Notes under the pieces: generated by a model
The model's input: only the letters and a program-made list of their open reading frames with translations
Databases searched by the model: none
Told to the model about the DNA's origin: nothing
Made by a program: the position numbers and the translations under genes
Source: CAWGET01 sp963821715
Lineage (GTDB): Bacteria; Bacteroidota; Ignavibacteria; Ignavibacteriales; Melioribacteraceae
Direction of reading: 5' to 3'
Assembly (NCBI GenBank): GCA_963821715.1
Contig: CAWGET010000002.1
Span: 235,802 to 299,801 of the forward strand
Length of the DNA stretch: 64,000 bases
Part shown: positions 1 through 10,208 of the stretch, in pieces
Layout of the letters: each line of letters begins with the position of its first letter
Position numbering within the stretch: the first letter of the stretch is position 1

Positions 1-737
1 GTTGCGAAGGCATACGCGAAAGTCGCCCACAAAATTGAAACATCAATATTAAAATTTATTAATATAAGATAAAAGGCAAAACATTCAAAGAACCAGGCAG
101 CAAGGCTTAGAATTATCATCTTGATTAAAGGAACAGGTTTCAGCATCTCATAAGAACTTTCGTAAGATGATCTTATATTACCGGAAAATTTACTCACAAT
201 TTTTATTTGTGAAATCCTGTCAATTATCTTCAAAGAAAATCTTCTGCTGCTTATAATCATCACAACAAAAACAAAAAATACTCCTGTTGCAATAACTATG
301 TAGATTCCGTAGTTGTAAACTAATGCTCCAATTAACGCTAGAAGTATGAGTGATAGGAAATCTGTTATCCTTTCAACAATTATTATGGGAGCGGTTTTAC
401 TTATTGAAACTCCGGCAACCTGTTTAACCATATATGATTTTAAAAGCTCTCCCATTTTTCCGGGAGTAACGGACATTATTAAGCCAGACATGAATATTGA
501 ATATGAATTTGAAAAAGAAATATTAACATCAAGCAGATTTAGATAATAATGCCATTTAGCAAACCGCGTAACATAATTTGAGTAAGTAAGTACAAATAAT
601 ATCGGTATGATGATTAAATTGAATTCGTAAAAAGATTTTAGCAGCAAATCATAATCGGCGTAAATTGCCAAAGCCAAATAAATTAAAGCCGCGGCGCCTA
701 TTGAGATAAATAGATTTTTCTTAATTTTTTCAATCAA
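1..737 (-). CDS. Lysylphosphatidylglycerol synthase TM / UPF0104 flippase-like membrane protein, 3' end outside window
   Basis: The reading frame is open from a TTG at 737 to the window edge, about 245 codons, so the C-terminus is missing. The protein is very hydrophobic with several predicted membrane helices. Near residue 95 it carries VTPGKMGELLKSYMVK, which fits the PGK-GE-lk motif of the UPF0104 / LPG-synthase transmembrane family. A second family-like run, PIIIVERITDFLSLI, follows. The start is a TTG inside a TTGA overlap with the maf stop codon, implying translational coupling. Members of this family sit in the inner membrane and are proposed lipid flippases or glycolipid/carotenoid-related proteins; the substrate cannot be told from sequence. 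A short forward ORF at 346-546 is its shadow. Confidence 0.75.
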   Translation of the reverse strand, partial: MIEKIKKNLFISIGAAALIYLALAIYADYDLLLKSFYEFNLIIIPILFVLTYSNYVTRFAKWHYYLNLLDVNISFSNSYSIFMSGLIMSVTPGKMGELLKSYMVKQVAGVSISKTAPIIIVERITDFLSLILLALIGALVYNYGIYIVIATGVFFVFVVMIISSRRFSLKIIDRISQIKIVSKFSGNIRSSYESSYEMLKPVPLIKMIILSLAAWFFECFAFYLILINFNIDVSILWATFAYAFA

Positions 738-1318
738 GTTTCAATAACATCCAATAATTTTTTATATACTTTGGAAAGAGGTAATCCGACTACATTATAA
801 TAACAACCGGAAATTTTTGTAACGAATACAGCTCCGAAATCATCCTGAATTCCGTAAGCACCGGCTTTATCCATAGGACTGCCGCTTTTAACATAATCGT
901 CTATTTCTTCATCCGATAAATTTCTGAATGTAACAGCTGTTTTTTCGAAGTCAACTATTTTTCGATCTGTGCTTTTATTTTTTATTGCGAAGCCGGTATA
1001 TACATTATGCGTTTTACCGCTTAGTTTTTTCAATATTGCTTTTGCTTCCGATTCACTTTTCGGCTTACCTATAATTTCTTTATCCAAAACCACAATCGTA
1101 TCAGCCGTAATTAATATTCCGTGGTCTGTTTTTTTTTCTGCGAGAGATAATTTTTGTTCGGAGAGACGCTTTACGGTTTTAACGGGATGTTCACCGTCTA
1201 GTATTTCTTCTTTAAGATCAACGGAAAAACTTTTAAATTGAATATTGATTTGTTTTAATAATTTTCTTCTTCGCGGAGATTTGGATGCGAGATAAATAGG
1301 TAGATTTGTCGGGAGCAT
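734..1318 (-). CDS. maf: Maf family nucleoside triphosphate pyrophosphatase
   Basis: At 194 aa it is the usual Maf length. It has the N-terminal LASKSPRR substrate loop (residues 10-17), TADTIVV (71-77), GKTHNVYTG (101-109), the MDKAGAYGIQD block (149-159) and YNVVGLP (174-180). The KAGAYGIQ form with a downstream GxYYNVVG is typical of the YhdE-like branch, which hydrolyses dTTP/UTP and modified pyrimidine nucleotides to monophosphates as a house-cleaning enzyme. It acts in the cytoplasm. The stop overlaps the TTG start of the downstream membrane protein. Family assignment is firm; exact substrate preference is inference. Confidence 0.93.
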   Translation of the reverse strand: MLPTNLPIYLASKSPRRRKLLKQINIQFKSFSVDLKEEILDGEHPVKTVKRLSEQKLSLAEKKTDHGILITADTIVVLDKEIIGKPKSESEAKAILKKLSGKTHNVYTGFAIKNKSTDRKIVDFEKTAVTFRNLSDEEIDDYVKSGSPMDKAGAYGIQDDFGAVFVTKISGCYYNVVGLPLSKVYKKLLDVIET

Positions 1319-1357
1319 AAAAGTTACCGTATAAGTTACGGAAGGTTTTGGGGTCTA

Positions 1358-1771
1358 TTATCTAAATAATGCTTTAATACTTCCCCAAGTTTGTTTTACT
1401 CCTGAAGGAGTAGTGAGAACAGTTACTTCTTCTGAATAACTGACGCCGCTTTCTTCAACAATTTTCAACCGGTAAATATACATTTCTTCATTAATCTTAT
1501 AAGCACCTTTATCTATGAATTCATATCTCTTATCAGAGTCAGGCTCAACAACCGCAATACCGTTGTTTACATAATCGCCGTTCATATTTCTCCGTTGAAC
1601 GACGAAGTGCACCAAGCCGTCTTCTTCGCCCGTTTGCCATCGGAGAATAATATTACCATTATCGTTTTCTGCCGTTAGTTTATCTATAAAGGTAACACCG
1701 GCAGCAAAAGCGCCGTTTAGAAAGGCAATAAAAAGAAAGATAAAAATTTTCTTTGCGAATGTAATTTTCAT
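1358..1771 (-). CDS. Small secreted protein with fibronectin-III-like domain
   Basis: 137 aa. Residues 1-23 form a signal peptide (KK-positive start, hydrophobic core, AFA-like cleavage site). The mature part resembles one fibronectin type III-like sandwich: an ILRWQTGEEDGLVHFVVQRR strand pair, then YIYRLKIVEE. Such domains often sit before T9SS sorting tails in this group, but no sorting tail is present here. It lies upstream of maf, 39 bp away, in the same orientation. Function unknown; export to the periplasm or outer membrane is inferred. Confidence 0.6.
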   Translation of the reverse strand: MKITFAKKIFIFLFIAFLNGAFAAGVTFIDKLTAENDNGNIILRWQTGEEDGLVHFVVQRRNMNGDYVNNGIAVVEPDSDKRYEFIDKGAYKINEEMYIYRLKIVEESGVSYSEEVTVLTTPSGVKQTWGSIKALFR

Positions 1772-1896
1772 AGAGGCAATATATTTTTTCTTGGCTATAT
1801 AATCAAGTAATTAAATAAAATTATTTTTTTCTGTGCTCCAGCCTTAAATCCTCAATTAATTTAATTAAATTATCGGATAAACAAAAACAATTATTA

Positions 1897-3090
1897 ATGG
1901 AATACTGGAAAAAGAATCTACTCTTTATTTGGTTAAGCCAATTTTTCGCCATGGTCGGGATGAGTTCCATCGTTCCGTTTCTTCCTCTTTTTATTCGGGA
2001 ATTGGGTATAGTTTCCGTAAGTGAAACCGCTAAATGGAGCGGTTGGGTTTTTGCCGGTCCGTTTTTCATTTCATTTTTCCTTACACCTGTCTGGGGAAGC
2101 CTCGGCGATAAATACGGAAGAAAGATTATTTCCATTCGGGCAATCTTCGGTTTGGCAATCGCTCAGGTTTTGGTCGGACTTTCTCAAAACGTTACACATC
2201 TATTCCTCGCACGTCTTCTTCAAGGCGCACTCAGCGGTTTTATTCCTTCCGCAATGGCTTTAGTTGCAGCCAATACTCCAAAAGAAAAAACCAGCTACGC
2301 ACTCGGCATTTTACAAACAGGAACTGCAGCGGGAACCGTGCTCGGCCCTCTTATTGGCGGTTTCTTAGCCGACCTTATGGGATACAGAAATGTTTTTTTC
2401 TTAGTAAGCGGTCTGCTTACTTTGACCGGAGTGTTCTTTATAATATTTGTAAAGGAACAAAATAAGGTTGATAAAGATGATAAAAAATATAGTTGGATAG
2501 AAAACTGGAAATTTATTTTCGCGAGTAAAAAATTATTAAAAATCGCTTTGCTTATTGCTCTTACTTCGCTGGGTTTTACTCTCATCCGCCCGATTTTTGT
2601 TCTTTATTTAGAAACATTCAATATTACTTCTGAATATTTTGCGACCATAACAGGAGCGGTTTACGGCGTAATGGGAATCTTCACGGCATTTTCATCCGCT
2701 ATTTGGGGAAAGAGGGCGGTAAAATCCGGCTATAAAAGAAATCTGATTTACGCCGCGTCAATAACGGCCGCAATGTATTTCGTACACTTTTTTATTTATG
2801 ATGTGTGGCTTCTCATTATTGTACGATCAATACTCGGCTTCGGTTTCGGCGGATTACTACCGCTTCTATTCTCATATCTTAATGAAAATGTTCCATTCAA
2901 TAGAAAGAGCGGTGTTCTCGCCGTCGGTTCAAGTTTCCAGATATTGGGAAATATTGCAGGGCCAACGAGCGGCGGAATGATCTCAAGTATGTTCGGGCTT
3001 CGAATTCCTTTTTTGCTAAGCGGTTTTATTTTTATTATTTTCTCGTCAATTGTCCTTTCACTTAAAGGTAAAAACAAAATTTCCGACTGA
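1897..3090 (+). CDS. MFS transporter, MdtG-like drug/H+ antiporter family
   Basis: 397 aa with about 12 predicted membrane helices. The major-facilitator motif A is present as GSLGDKYGRK (residues 67-76) between helices 2 and 3, and a motif C-like stretch TGTAAGTVLGPLIGG lies in helix 5, a mark of drug:proton antiporters. The opening, MEYWKKNLLFIWLSQFFAM, is like the MdtG/YceE branch of DHA1. No clear Shine-Dalgarno precedes the ATG, which is common here. It is transcribed alone between divergent neighbours. Substrate cannot be predicted. Confidence 0.85.
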   Translation: MEYWKKNLLFIWLSQFFAMVGMSSIVPFLPLFIRELGIVSVSETAKWSGWVFAGPFFISFFLTPVWGSLGDKYGRKIISIRAIFGLAIAQVLVGLSQNVTHLFLARLLQGALSGFIPSAMALVAANTPKEKTSYALGILQTGTAAGTVLGPLIGGFLADLMGYRNVFFLVSGLLTLTGVFFIIFVKEQNKVDKDDKKYSWIENWKFIFASKKLLKIALLIALTSLGFTLIRPIFVLYLETFNITSEYFATITGAVYGVMGIFTAFSSAIWGKRAVKSGYKRNLIYAASITAAMYFVHFFIYDVWLLIIVRSILGFGFGGLLPLLFSYLNENVPFNRKSGVLAVGSSFQILGNIAGPTSGGMISSMFGLRIPFLLSGFIFIIFSSIVLSLKGKNKISD

Positions 3091-3159
3091 ATTATTTTTT
3101 CTTTCACATATTTTTGTATATTTAATCTTGTTATTATTTAACCATATTGGGGAGGTAAT

Positions 3160-4592
3160 ATGAAAATTCTTTTTACTTTTCTTTTTTCTGCTTTTTTTAC
3201 ACTATTTACATACTCACAAACTTTAGAAGGCGAATGGTCAAACATTTACTCCACTTACGATAACAACGATAACGGAACCGGCTATAACACGATTTCCGTT
3301 GCGGTTCTGGGTGAAGATACATTCGTCAGCGCTTGTTTACAGAGCAGAAGACCAAGCAACAAATTATTTAGTCGGATACAAAGACGCGGATTCGGCGGCC
3401 GGCAGGATCGGCACTGTAGACGGCGCAGGATTTATTGATAGCTGGTTTTCCGGTTTCTTCGAGATACAACTAAATACTGCTCTCGATTTAGCGCACTTTA
3501 ACGATCAAATCTATCTTGCTAATAATGATGACAATCATAATATTTTAGTTTATGAGATGACTGAGAACGGCGTTGAACCTGCGGAATTAAGACTGGAAAC
3601 CGGAACAGATAAAATTTGGGCAATAGATACGGATTTGGACGGCAGAATTTATGTTACAGCCGCCGGAAATGCTTCTACAAAAGGGAAAGTTCTAATTTAT
3701 GAAGGTCCGGCTAACGAAACGGCCTGGAGCGACGGGCATGTTGCCTCTCCTATTCGAATTATAGATATGCCTGAAGAAGGTTCGCTGCGAGGCGTAACAG
3801 TTAATGATGACGGAAGCACAACTTATTCGTTTCCAATCATCAGGCAAGAAAAATATATAAGTTTAATCGGTAATCCGGAGTAACGGATACGAATTGGATT
3901 TCAATTTTGAGTTTACTGGTTGAAGATAGTCTTGATAGAAGATGAATAAACTTCCCGGTCCTTGGGGATTAAATTATATGTTCGATAAAAATCTTTTATT
4001 TGCCGCAAGCGATTTTGATTTTATCGCCGGAGGAAACGCTTACGAATATGCAAAATTGTTTGTAATTAATCCGACTGATGGAGATGTTTTAGATACCATC
4101 AATGTTGCGAAATGGAATTTCGATAAAACTGGTTCTTATAATTCGAGACCCGGTGGAACCGATCCCGGAAATGCATCCGGTTATGCATCGACTTATAATG
4201 TAGATTTTGATCCGAACTACAATGTGTACAGTCAATCCTTCTTTGGCTGGACTGTTGAGAAATGGAGCTATGACGGGACTCTTCCGGTTATTGTTTCAGT
4301 AGAACTAAAAAATTCAAGCATCCCTTCTGAATATTCATTAAAACAAAATTATCCCAATCCTTTTAATCCCTCCACAACAATAGAATTTTCTGTTCCGGAG
4401 AAATCGAATATTGATCTGAGCATTTATTCTATTAACGGAGAATTAATAGGAACGGCGCTAGAAGCAAAAGAATATGAAGCGGGAAATTATAAAGTAACGA
4501 TCGATATGAAGAATTATTCATCCGGAGTTTATATTTATTCTTTAAAATCCGGAAGCATTAAATTAACTAACAAGATGGTACTTGTTAAATAA
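3160..4592 (+). pseudogene. T9SS-sorted secreted protein, disrupted by several frameshifts
   Basis: The sequence is one protein split over three frames. Frame 1 begins at 3160 after a strong GGGGAGG site with a signal peptide. Homologous text continues in frame 2 from about 3330 (SALVYRAEDQATNYLVGYKD), shows VSNHQARKIYKFN in another frame near 3850, and then runs in frame 3 from 3942 to the end. The C-terminus (about residues 140-216 of the last piece) is a T9SS type A sorting domain, with QNYPNPFNPSTTIEFSVPE and a final KMVLVK. The middle contains DLDGRIYVT-type propeller-like repeats. At least three indels separate 3160 and 3942, more than in the other broken genes of the window, so decay is plausible although assembly error cannot be excluded. 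Confidence 0.75.
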
Positions 4593-4616
4593 TAATCAAT
4601 CAATAAAGGAGGTTGT

Positions 4617-7600
4617 ATGAAGTTAATTCGAATTGCCATTACAATGATGGTAATTACATTTTTCTCGGGAAGTATGCTGGCTCAATCCCAGTTGTTCTAT
4701 AGGGACGCAGTAATTCCCGTTCCCGCAATTGAAAACTCCGGCTTCGGAAATATAGTAGCCGGCGTTGATTTTGACGATGACGGCGCTCTTGAAATCTATG
4801 CCGTTAATGATAATTCCACAGATGAAGGAAATGAATTAATCCCTCGTATTTATGGTTACGAATATAATTCAGAAACAATGATGTGGGATTCTGTCTGGAG
4901 CGCGACCCTCGGAATTCCTCTGCAAAATACATGGCCTGCATTGGCTTATGGAGATCTTGACGAGGATGGGAAACAGGAAATAATTTGGGGACCGGTAAAT
5001 AATTTAGGCTCCGCAAATGTTCCTAATCCAGGTAGAGTTTTTGTTTTTGAAGCTACAGGAAATGATAATGAATTAGGAATTCCCTCAGGGGGACAATTAT
5101 CTTCCGAACTGCTGAATTTACCATTACCGATGAAGACAATCTAAATCTTCGTCCAATCCGTTTTGAAGTTCTTGATATTGACGCGGATGGTGATGAAGAA
5201 GTAATGTTTGCTGATAGAACCGGCGGATCAAGCGGGTATTCTTTTGGCGTTATGTCAGTTGACAATATTCCGGATGACGGAGATGGATCCGAAACCTGGA
5301 CTCTTGAAGTAAGCGGTAAAGATACTCTCGAAGTTGTAGGTATGGATACTTCAATGGCAATGACTGCAAACAATAAATGGGATATTGTTGTTGCTAACGG
5401 AGTTATTTATGTTATGGATGGCTATATGACTATTTACGGCGTTGTTAACGACGGCGGAGTATGGAAATATTTGCCGGTTCAAGAGACAGTCGAAGGTGCT
5501 TATCCATTCAAATCTGCACAAGCAGCAGATATCAATGGCGATGGATTAGAAGAAGTTATTGTTGCTAACTATGACGTAGCTAATGGAGAAGTGTGGGTTT
5601 TTCAGGCTAATGAAACTGATTATACATTGTCAGATCCCGCAGTAATAGCCGAATTAAATGAAATAGGCGGAGCCAGACTTTTAGGGGGCGCGCATGGTGA
5701 TCTTGATGACGACGGCAATGTTGACTTTGTATTCGGAAGCCGCGACAGCGATGGCGGAGTTTTCCGTGTAGAATATCAAGGTGGTGATGTTGCAGCTCGT
5801 TCCAGTTACGAAGTTTCCATGATCGACAGCGGAATTGATCCTGGCGGCGCTCAGATTGATGCTGTTGCTGTAGCAAACCTTGACGACGATCCTGAAATGG
5901 AAGTAGTTTATACTCAAGGTTATACTCGCTATGGTACAGTAGTTCCATTAGTTGTCTTAGATTTACTTGAACCTGAAAATTTGGAAACTATTGCGGATGT
6001 GAAAGTTCCCACAGATACAAGTAAATATATTCCCGCCAGAGTCGGAGAAACAGTAACGGTACAAGGAATTGTAAATTCAGTTAATTTCCAGAAAAGTTCA
6101 GGAAACTTCGGTTATTTTATTCAGGATGGCACAGCCGGAATAAATATTTTTAAGTATGGCGAAGTTGGTCCTGAATTGAAAGTTGGAGACAATGTACTTG
6201 TTACAGGCGAAGTTGCTCTTTATAGAGGAACGACTGAGTTAGAACTTGGGAATCTTGATACTAACTTAGTAGTTTTAGATACCGGCAGAACTGTAGTTCC
6301 GGTTGAATTAACAATTGAAGACTATTTAATGAATTCTGAAAAATACGAAAGTATGCTCATTAGATTAATGGGAGTCGCTAAAAACGATACTAGTGCTGTC
6401 TGGCCATCATCAGGTCAAGATGCGAACATTCCTATTTGGGATGGTTCCTCTTATACTACTGTTATTCGTATAGACAGAGATGGTGATCTAGATGAAAATC
6501 CAGAACCGGAATATCCTATAAACGTAACAGGCATAGCAACTCAATTCACTTATGATGATATTCCTGATAATGGTTATCAGATTTCCCCTTATCTTTATTC
6601 CGATATCGAACAAAGCGTAGCAACTCCTCCTTCTCCATACTTCGCTTTGTTAACTCCTCCGGATAGCAGTTCCTTCGTTATTAAAACCGGTCAAGAGCTT
6701 GTTAACTTAACCTGGCAGCCGGCTGTAGACCTTAATGGTGACGAAGTGGTTTATCAATGGAAAGTTCTTCCCGATATCCATACTGAAAATTCAGCCGATA
6801 CTTCACTATTAGTTTCGGTACTCCCTATTTTAGATTATATGGACGGCGCGGATTCATTAACAGTTCAATGGACTGTTGTTGCTAAAGGCGCAGAACAAGA
6901 TCTGGTTGCAAGTGTTGATACATTCACAGTTACCTTTATCGATTCCATCGAAGGCGAATTACAGTTGTATTTAACTCATCAACCGGGTGATCTTCAAGTA
7001 GCAATTTTCAACGACGGTTCGATTGGAGCCGAAAATTTGGACTTTGGCGGACCAGGAGTTCTTTGGAAAGATCAAAACGGATTATTCTCCGGCGGTTTGG
7101 TTTACGGAACAGGTGAAAGAGGAGCAACTAACGGTTTAATTGGAAGTTGGAATTCCGTTGATGAAGATCTCATTTCGGATATTGCTATTGTTGAAAGTGA
7201 TTTTTATATGTTTGATTCTGATGAAAATTTCAGCGAAGTAACATATTCTCTTTTAACTGATACTGTAGCTTCAAATCCTTATAATGTGGAAATCATTCAG
7301 AAATCATATTCGAATGGCGGTGATAATTTTGTGTTCATCCGCTACGGATTTATTAATATGAATGATACAACACTTAGCGATTTCTATTCAGGTATATTCA
7401 TTGATTGGGATATAGATAACTACGCAACCAATGTCGGTGGCTACGCTCTTGACGAGCATCTTGTCTATCAAACCGACCCGGGTGATCCATACTACGGTGT
7501 TACTGCAATTAATGGATTGGACGGAGGAGCTGTTACTACTTCTTTCCCTGACGACGCAATGGAAGGACGTGAAGATGCATTTTCATTTATTTCAAATGTT

Positions 7601-8086
7601 TCAAGCGATCCTGTTACATCCGGAGCTGATTACAGAACCTTCCAAGGTACAAGTCTCGGCGATATTGCACCGGGAGACACTGCCTGGGTTACATTCGCAA
7701 TCGTTGCAGGCGATGATCTGTTGGGAATACGCGAAAACGCTAACGCTGCTTTTGCAAAAGCAATGGAAATTGGCTGGACCGATATTCAGGTAGCGGTTAA
7801 GGATAAAGAAGTTATTCCTGAAGCATTCTATGTAGATCAAAACTACCCGAATCCTTTCAATCCTAGCACAACGATTAAATTCGGAGTTCCTCAGGAAGCT
7901 CAAGTTGATATGAGAATTTATGATATTCTTGGTCAGCAGGTTTCTGTACTTATCAATAACGAAGTTATGAGACCGGGCGTTCATACGGTTCAATTTAATG
8001 CTTCGAGATTGGCAAGCGGAACGTATATTTACAGAATTAAAGCAGGCGACAAAGTCTTTACCAAAAAGATGATGTTGATTAAATAA
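4617..8086 (+). CDS. Large T9SS-sorted secreted protein with FG-GAP repeats and OB-fold domain (one frameshift)
   Basis: A very strong AAAGGAGG site precedes the ATG at 4617. Frame 3 (signal peptide, 175 codons) and frame 2 (continuing past 5204) are joined by a shift near 5085-5110, next to a GGGGG run; the frame 2 text FTITDEDNLNLRPIRFEVL continues the same domain. Reconstructed length is about 1,150 aa. Domains in order: signal peptide; FG-GAP/VCBS-like repeats with calcium-binding DxDxDG motifs (DFDDDGALE, DLDEDGKQE, DIDADGDEE, DINGDGLEE, DLDDDGNVD); an OB-fold-like domain (VGETVTVQGIVNSV to about DTG); sandwich domains; and a C-terminal T9SS sorting domain (NQNYPNPFNPSTTIKF). Likely a surface or secreted protein; substrate or ligand unknown. 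The single shift may be a sequencing error. Confidence 0.8.
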
Positions 8087-8100
8087 TTCTGTTTAACTAT

Positions 8101-8132
8101 TTGAAGAGACGCTGCATGCAGCGCCTCTTCAA
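8101..8132 (+). terminator. Long palindromic hairpin downstream of the T9SS protein gene
   Basis: A 32-bp near-perfect inverted repeat starts 14 bp after the stop. The arms TTGAAGAG and CTCTTCAA flank the self-complementary core CGCTGCATGCAGCG, with one A/C mismatch. There is no clean U tract, only TATTTTGA, so it may act as a processing or stabilising hairpin instead of a classical intrinsic terminator. Confidence 0.5.
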
Positions 8133-8254
8133 TATTTTGATATTATCAACTACTGAAAAAACCCTCACTCTAATCGCAATCCAATTTTCTTTCTTTTAAA
8201 GAATATGAAAAGATTTTTTTTTATTTTATTTTATCAAAAACAATAGTGCCGGTT

Positions 8255-8800
8255 ATGGATAAAAAAGAGAAAATCAAATCACTCATCAACAGTTTAAATA
8301 TTGAACTCCCCTGGCTTGCGGATCAATTAGAGATGAAAACACAAGTTTTAAATTTCCTTTTAAATGACGAAGCCGAACTTGACGACAGTTTGTACAATAA
8401 AATAATTGAAGCGATCGATTCGTATCAGTATGAGCTGAAATTTTATGCCGCCGATACATATTCGGAACTGACACTTTTCGACGCGGATAAACTTCATCTT
8501 GGTATAGGTGACCGGATAAAAGTTTTTGCCCGAAAAAAATACGGGAATATGAAAAAGCTGGCGGAAGCTTTAAACATTTCCCCGCAGCAGCTTAATCAAT
8601 ATACAAGCGGAAAAAGAGAGCCCGGCTCCAAAGTATTAATAAGATTTCTTCGATTGGGGTGCGACTTAAATTGGCTACTGGGCGGTGCCGAATCAATCGA
8701 ATCCTACAAAATATATAAACTTGAATCCCAGATAAAAAAACTGCAGCAAGGAATGGCTGATATATCAGATCTGATCAATCGCGCAAATCACGATACATAA
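8255..8800 (+). CDS. XRE-family helix-turn-helix protein
   Basis: The ATG at 8255 is preferred; an in-frame GTG at 8246 would add three residues. The protein is about 181 aa. The N-terminal part (KEKIKSLINSLNIELPWLADQLEMKTQVLNF, broken here by length limits into its LPWLADQLEM core) looks like a first, weak helix-turn-helix. The second half holds a clear XRE/Cro-type fold: YGNMKKLAEALNISPQQLNQY then SGKREPGSKVLIRFLRLGCDLNWLL. The C-terminus (about 150-181) is a short coiled coil, probably for dimerisation. A cytoplasmic DNA-binding regulator is inferred; the target is unknown. Confidence 0.75.
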   Translation: MDKKEKIKSLINSLNIELPWLADQLEMKTQVLNFLLNDEAELDDSLYNKIIEAIDSYQYELKFYAADTYSELTLFDADKLHLGIGDRIKVFARKKYGNMKKLAEALNISPQQLNQYTSGKREPGSKVLIRFLRLGCDLNWLLGGAESIESYKIYKLESQIKKLQQGMADISDLINRANHDT

Positions 8801-8878
8801 TCCCCTTCTTAAAAAAAGTTTTGATTTTGATCAATCAAGTTGTTATAATAATGAACAGCAGAAAAATAAGAGGAAATT

Positions 8879-9163
8879 ATGGATTTCGGCTCAAAAGATC
8901 TTAAATGGACAATTATATCATCAGGAAGTGTAATTCTCGCATCCGTTCTCACAAGAGAATTAATTAAAGGGGCTTATAAAAAGCTAAAAGGCAAGAAACC
9001 ACCTAATGATCCATCTTCAGCTTACGTAACCTGGGGCGAAGCTGTGACCTGGGCTGTTTTATCAGGAGCGGCTATTGGTCTGGCTCGCGTTGTCGCTCAA
9101 AGAGGATCGGCCAGCGGATATAAGAAATTGTTTAAATCTTCTCCGCCAAGAAAAAGACGTTAG
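8879..9163 (+). CDS. DUF4235-like small membrane protein
   Basis: 94 aa, preceded by an AGAGGAA Shine-Dalgarno site. Two hydrophobic helices (about residues 10-28 and 55-75) are separated by a basic GAYKKLKGKKPP linker and a WGEAVTWAVLSGAAIGLARVV segment, and the tail is basic (PPRKRR). This order fits the DUF4235 family of small bacterial membrane proteins of unknown function. It sits 8 bp before the next gene, so the two are probably co-transcribed. Confidence 0.65.
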   Translation: MDFGSKDLKWTIISSGSVILASVLTRELIKGAYKKLKGKKPPNDPSSAYVTWGEAVTWAVLSGAAIGLARVVAQRGSASGYKKLFKSSPPRKRR

Positions 9164-9170
9164 GTATAAG

Positions 9171-9548
9171 ATGACGATACGCTTCGATCAATCGGAACAT
9201 GACAAACTTTTACTAATTGCTCTTAATAAATTAAAGGAAGAGGGTTTTTCTGAAGTTAAAGCTGAATGCGTTGATTATGATAAACCGGAACTTCTATATG
9301 CGAAAGAAATAAAAGAGGGTTATTCGCCAGATATTACCGCAATTAAAGAAGGAAGAGAATATATAATTGAAGTGGAAACTGAAGATTCTATCTTTACAGG
9401 TGTAACTGAAAAACAATGGAAAACTTTTTCTGAAAACGCGGAATATTATGATAAAAAATTTATCGTGATCATTAAAAAAGATTTGGAGAATGAAGCCAGG
9501 AGGCAAAGCGATTATCTGAAAGTGAAGCCGGAATTTTGGACAATTTAA
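9171..9548 (+). CDS. Small protein resembling a PD-(D/E)xK nuclease fold
   Basis: A longer open frame exists from 9075 but overlaps the preceding gene. The ATG at 9171, seven bases after that gene's stop, gives a compact 125-aa protein and is preferred. The central PDITAIKEGREYIIEVETED has the Asp, then Glu-x-Glu strand spacing of PD-(D/E)xK superfamily cores, followed by a helix with KQWKTFSENAEYY and a strand KKFIVIIKK. Several small restriction-like and Holliday-junction-like families look this way. There is no clear partner such as a methylase. Nuclease activity is inference only. Confidence 0.5.
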   Translation: MTIRFDQSEHDKLLLIALNKLKEEGFSEVKAECVDYDKPELLYAKEIKEGYSPDITAIKEGREYIIEVETEDSIFTGVTEKQWKTFSENAEYYDKKFIVIIKKDLENEARRQSDYLKVKPEFWTI

Positions 9549-9636
9549 TTCTGCAAAACTAAATTTTTTTCAGATTGTTTCGATTATTAAATGTATTCAA
9601 GGCTAAACTTTTAGAAATTACAGATTAAAGATTACG

Positions 9637-9846
9637 ATGCAGAATTACTCAAAGATATTCGAAGCCATTTCACCTTATTATAAAGTATGCAGCAATTGCG
9701 GATCTATAGAGCTAAATTTTTCCAAATATTGCTGGAAATGTCACTCTCAAAATTTTACTGAAAACTTACAACAAACCGAAACTAAAGTTAAGAATCACGA
9801 AATCCTTAAAAAATGGATGGATTCACTCTCGTATCAGCATAAATAA
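9637..9846 (+). CDS. Small zinc-ribbon protein
   Basis: 69 aa. Two Cys pairs (C-S-N-C around residue 18-21 and C-W-K-C around 32-35) are spaced like a treble-clef or zinc-ribbon knuckle. The rest is a charged helical tail. It has no recognised family in my view. It stands alone before the tRNA region; a small RNA- or protein-binding role is possible but not shown. Confidence 0.5.
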   Translation: MQNYSKIFEAISPYYKVCSNCGSIELNFSKYCWKCHSQNFTENLQQTETKVKNHEILKKWMDSLSYQHK

Positions 9847-9986
9847 CAATTTTTCTTCATTTTACTCGTCTATATTTATTCCTTAGGCGTTTCTCTAAAG
9901 AAATCATTATTATAATCTCACCTTTGATTACCTGAGCGGCATTGACAAAAGTTAAAAAGTTGACTATTTTTATTTTTTAATTATTT

Positions 9987-10038
9987 GGGGCTATAGCTCA
10001 GCTGTAAGAGCGTCCCGACTGGTCGGGAAGGTCAGCCC
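9987..10038 (+). pseudogene. Broken tRNA-Ala-like copy (5' half only)
   Basis: The first 18 bases (GGGGCTATAGCTCAGCTG) are identical to the true tRNA-Ala 106 bp downstream, and GAGCG follows. The anticodon arm is replaced by a palindrome TCCCGAC-TG-GTCGGGA (10013-10028). The sequence then continues as AGGTCAGC before diverging, so there is no full T arm and no 3' acceptor strand. It cannot fold into a functional tRNA. Confidence 0.7.
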
Positions 10039-10092
10039 TCGAAATATTTTTAATATTTATATATTGATTTATGTTTGTTTTTAAAATATAAT

Positions 10093-10165
<73 letters not shown>

Positions 10166-10208
10166 CTATTTTTCTCTTCCCCTTTTTCTAATCAAACACT
10201 TTTTTATT

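Noticed and set aside
346..546. Forward ORF of 66 codons
   Set aside because: It is the antisense shadow of the partial flippase-like gene, whose reverse frame has clear membrane helices and a family motif.
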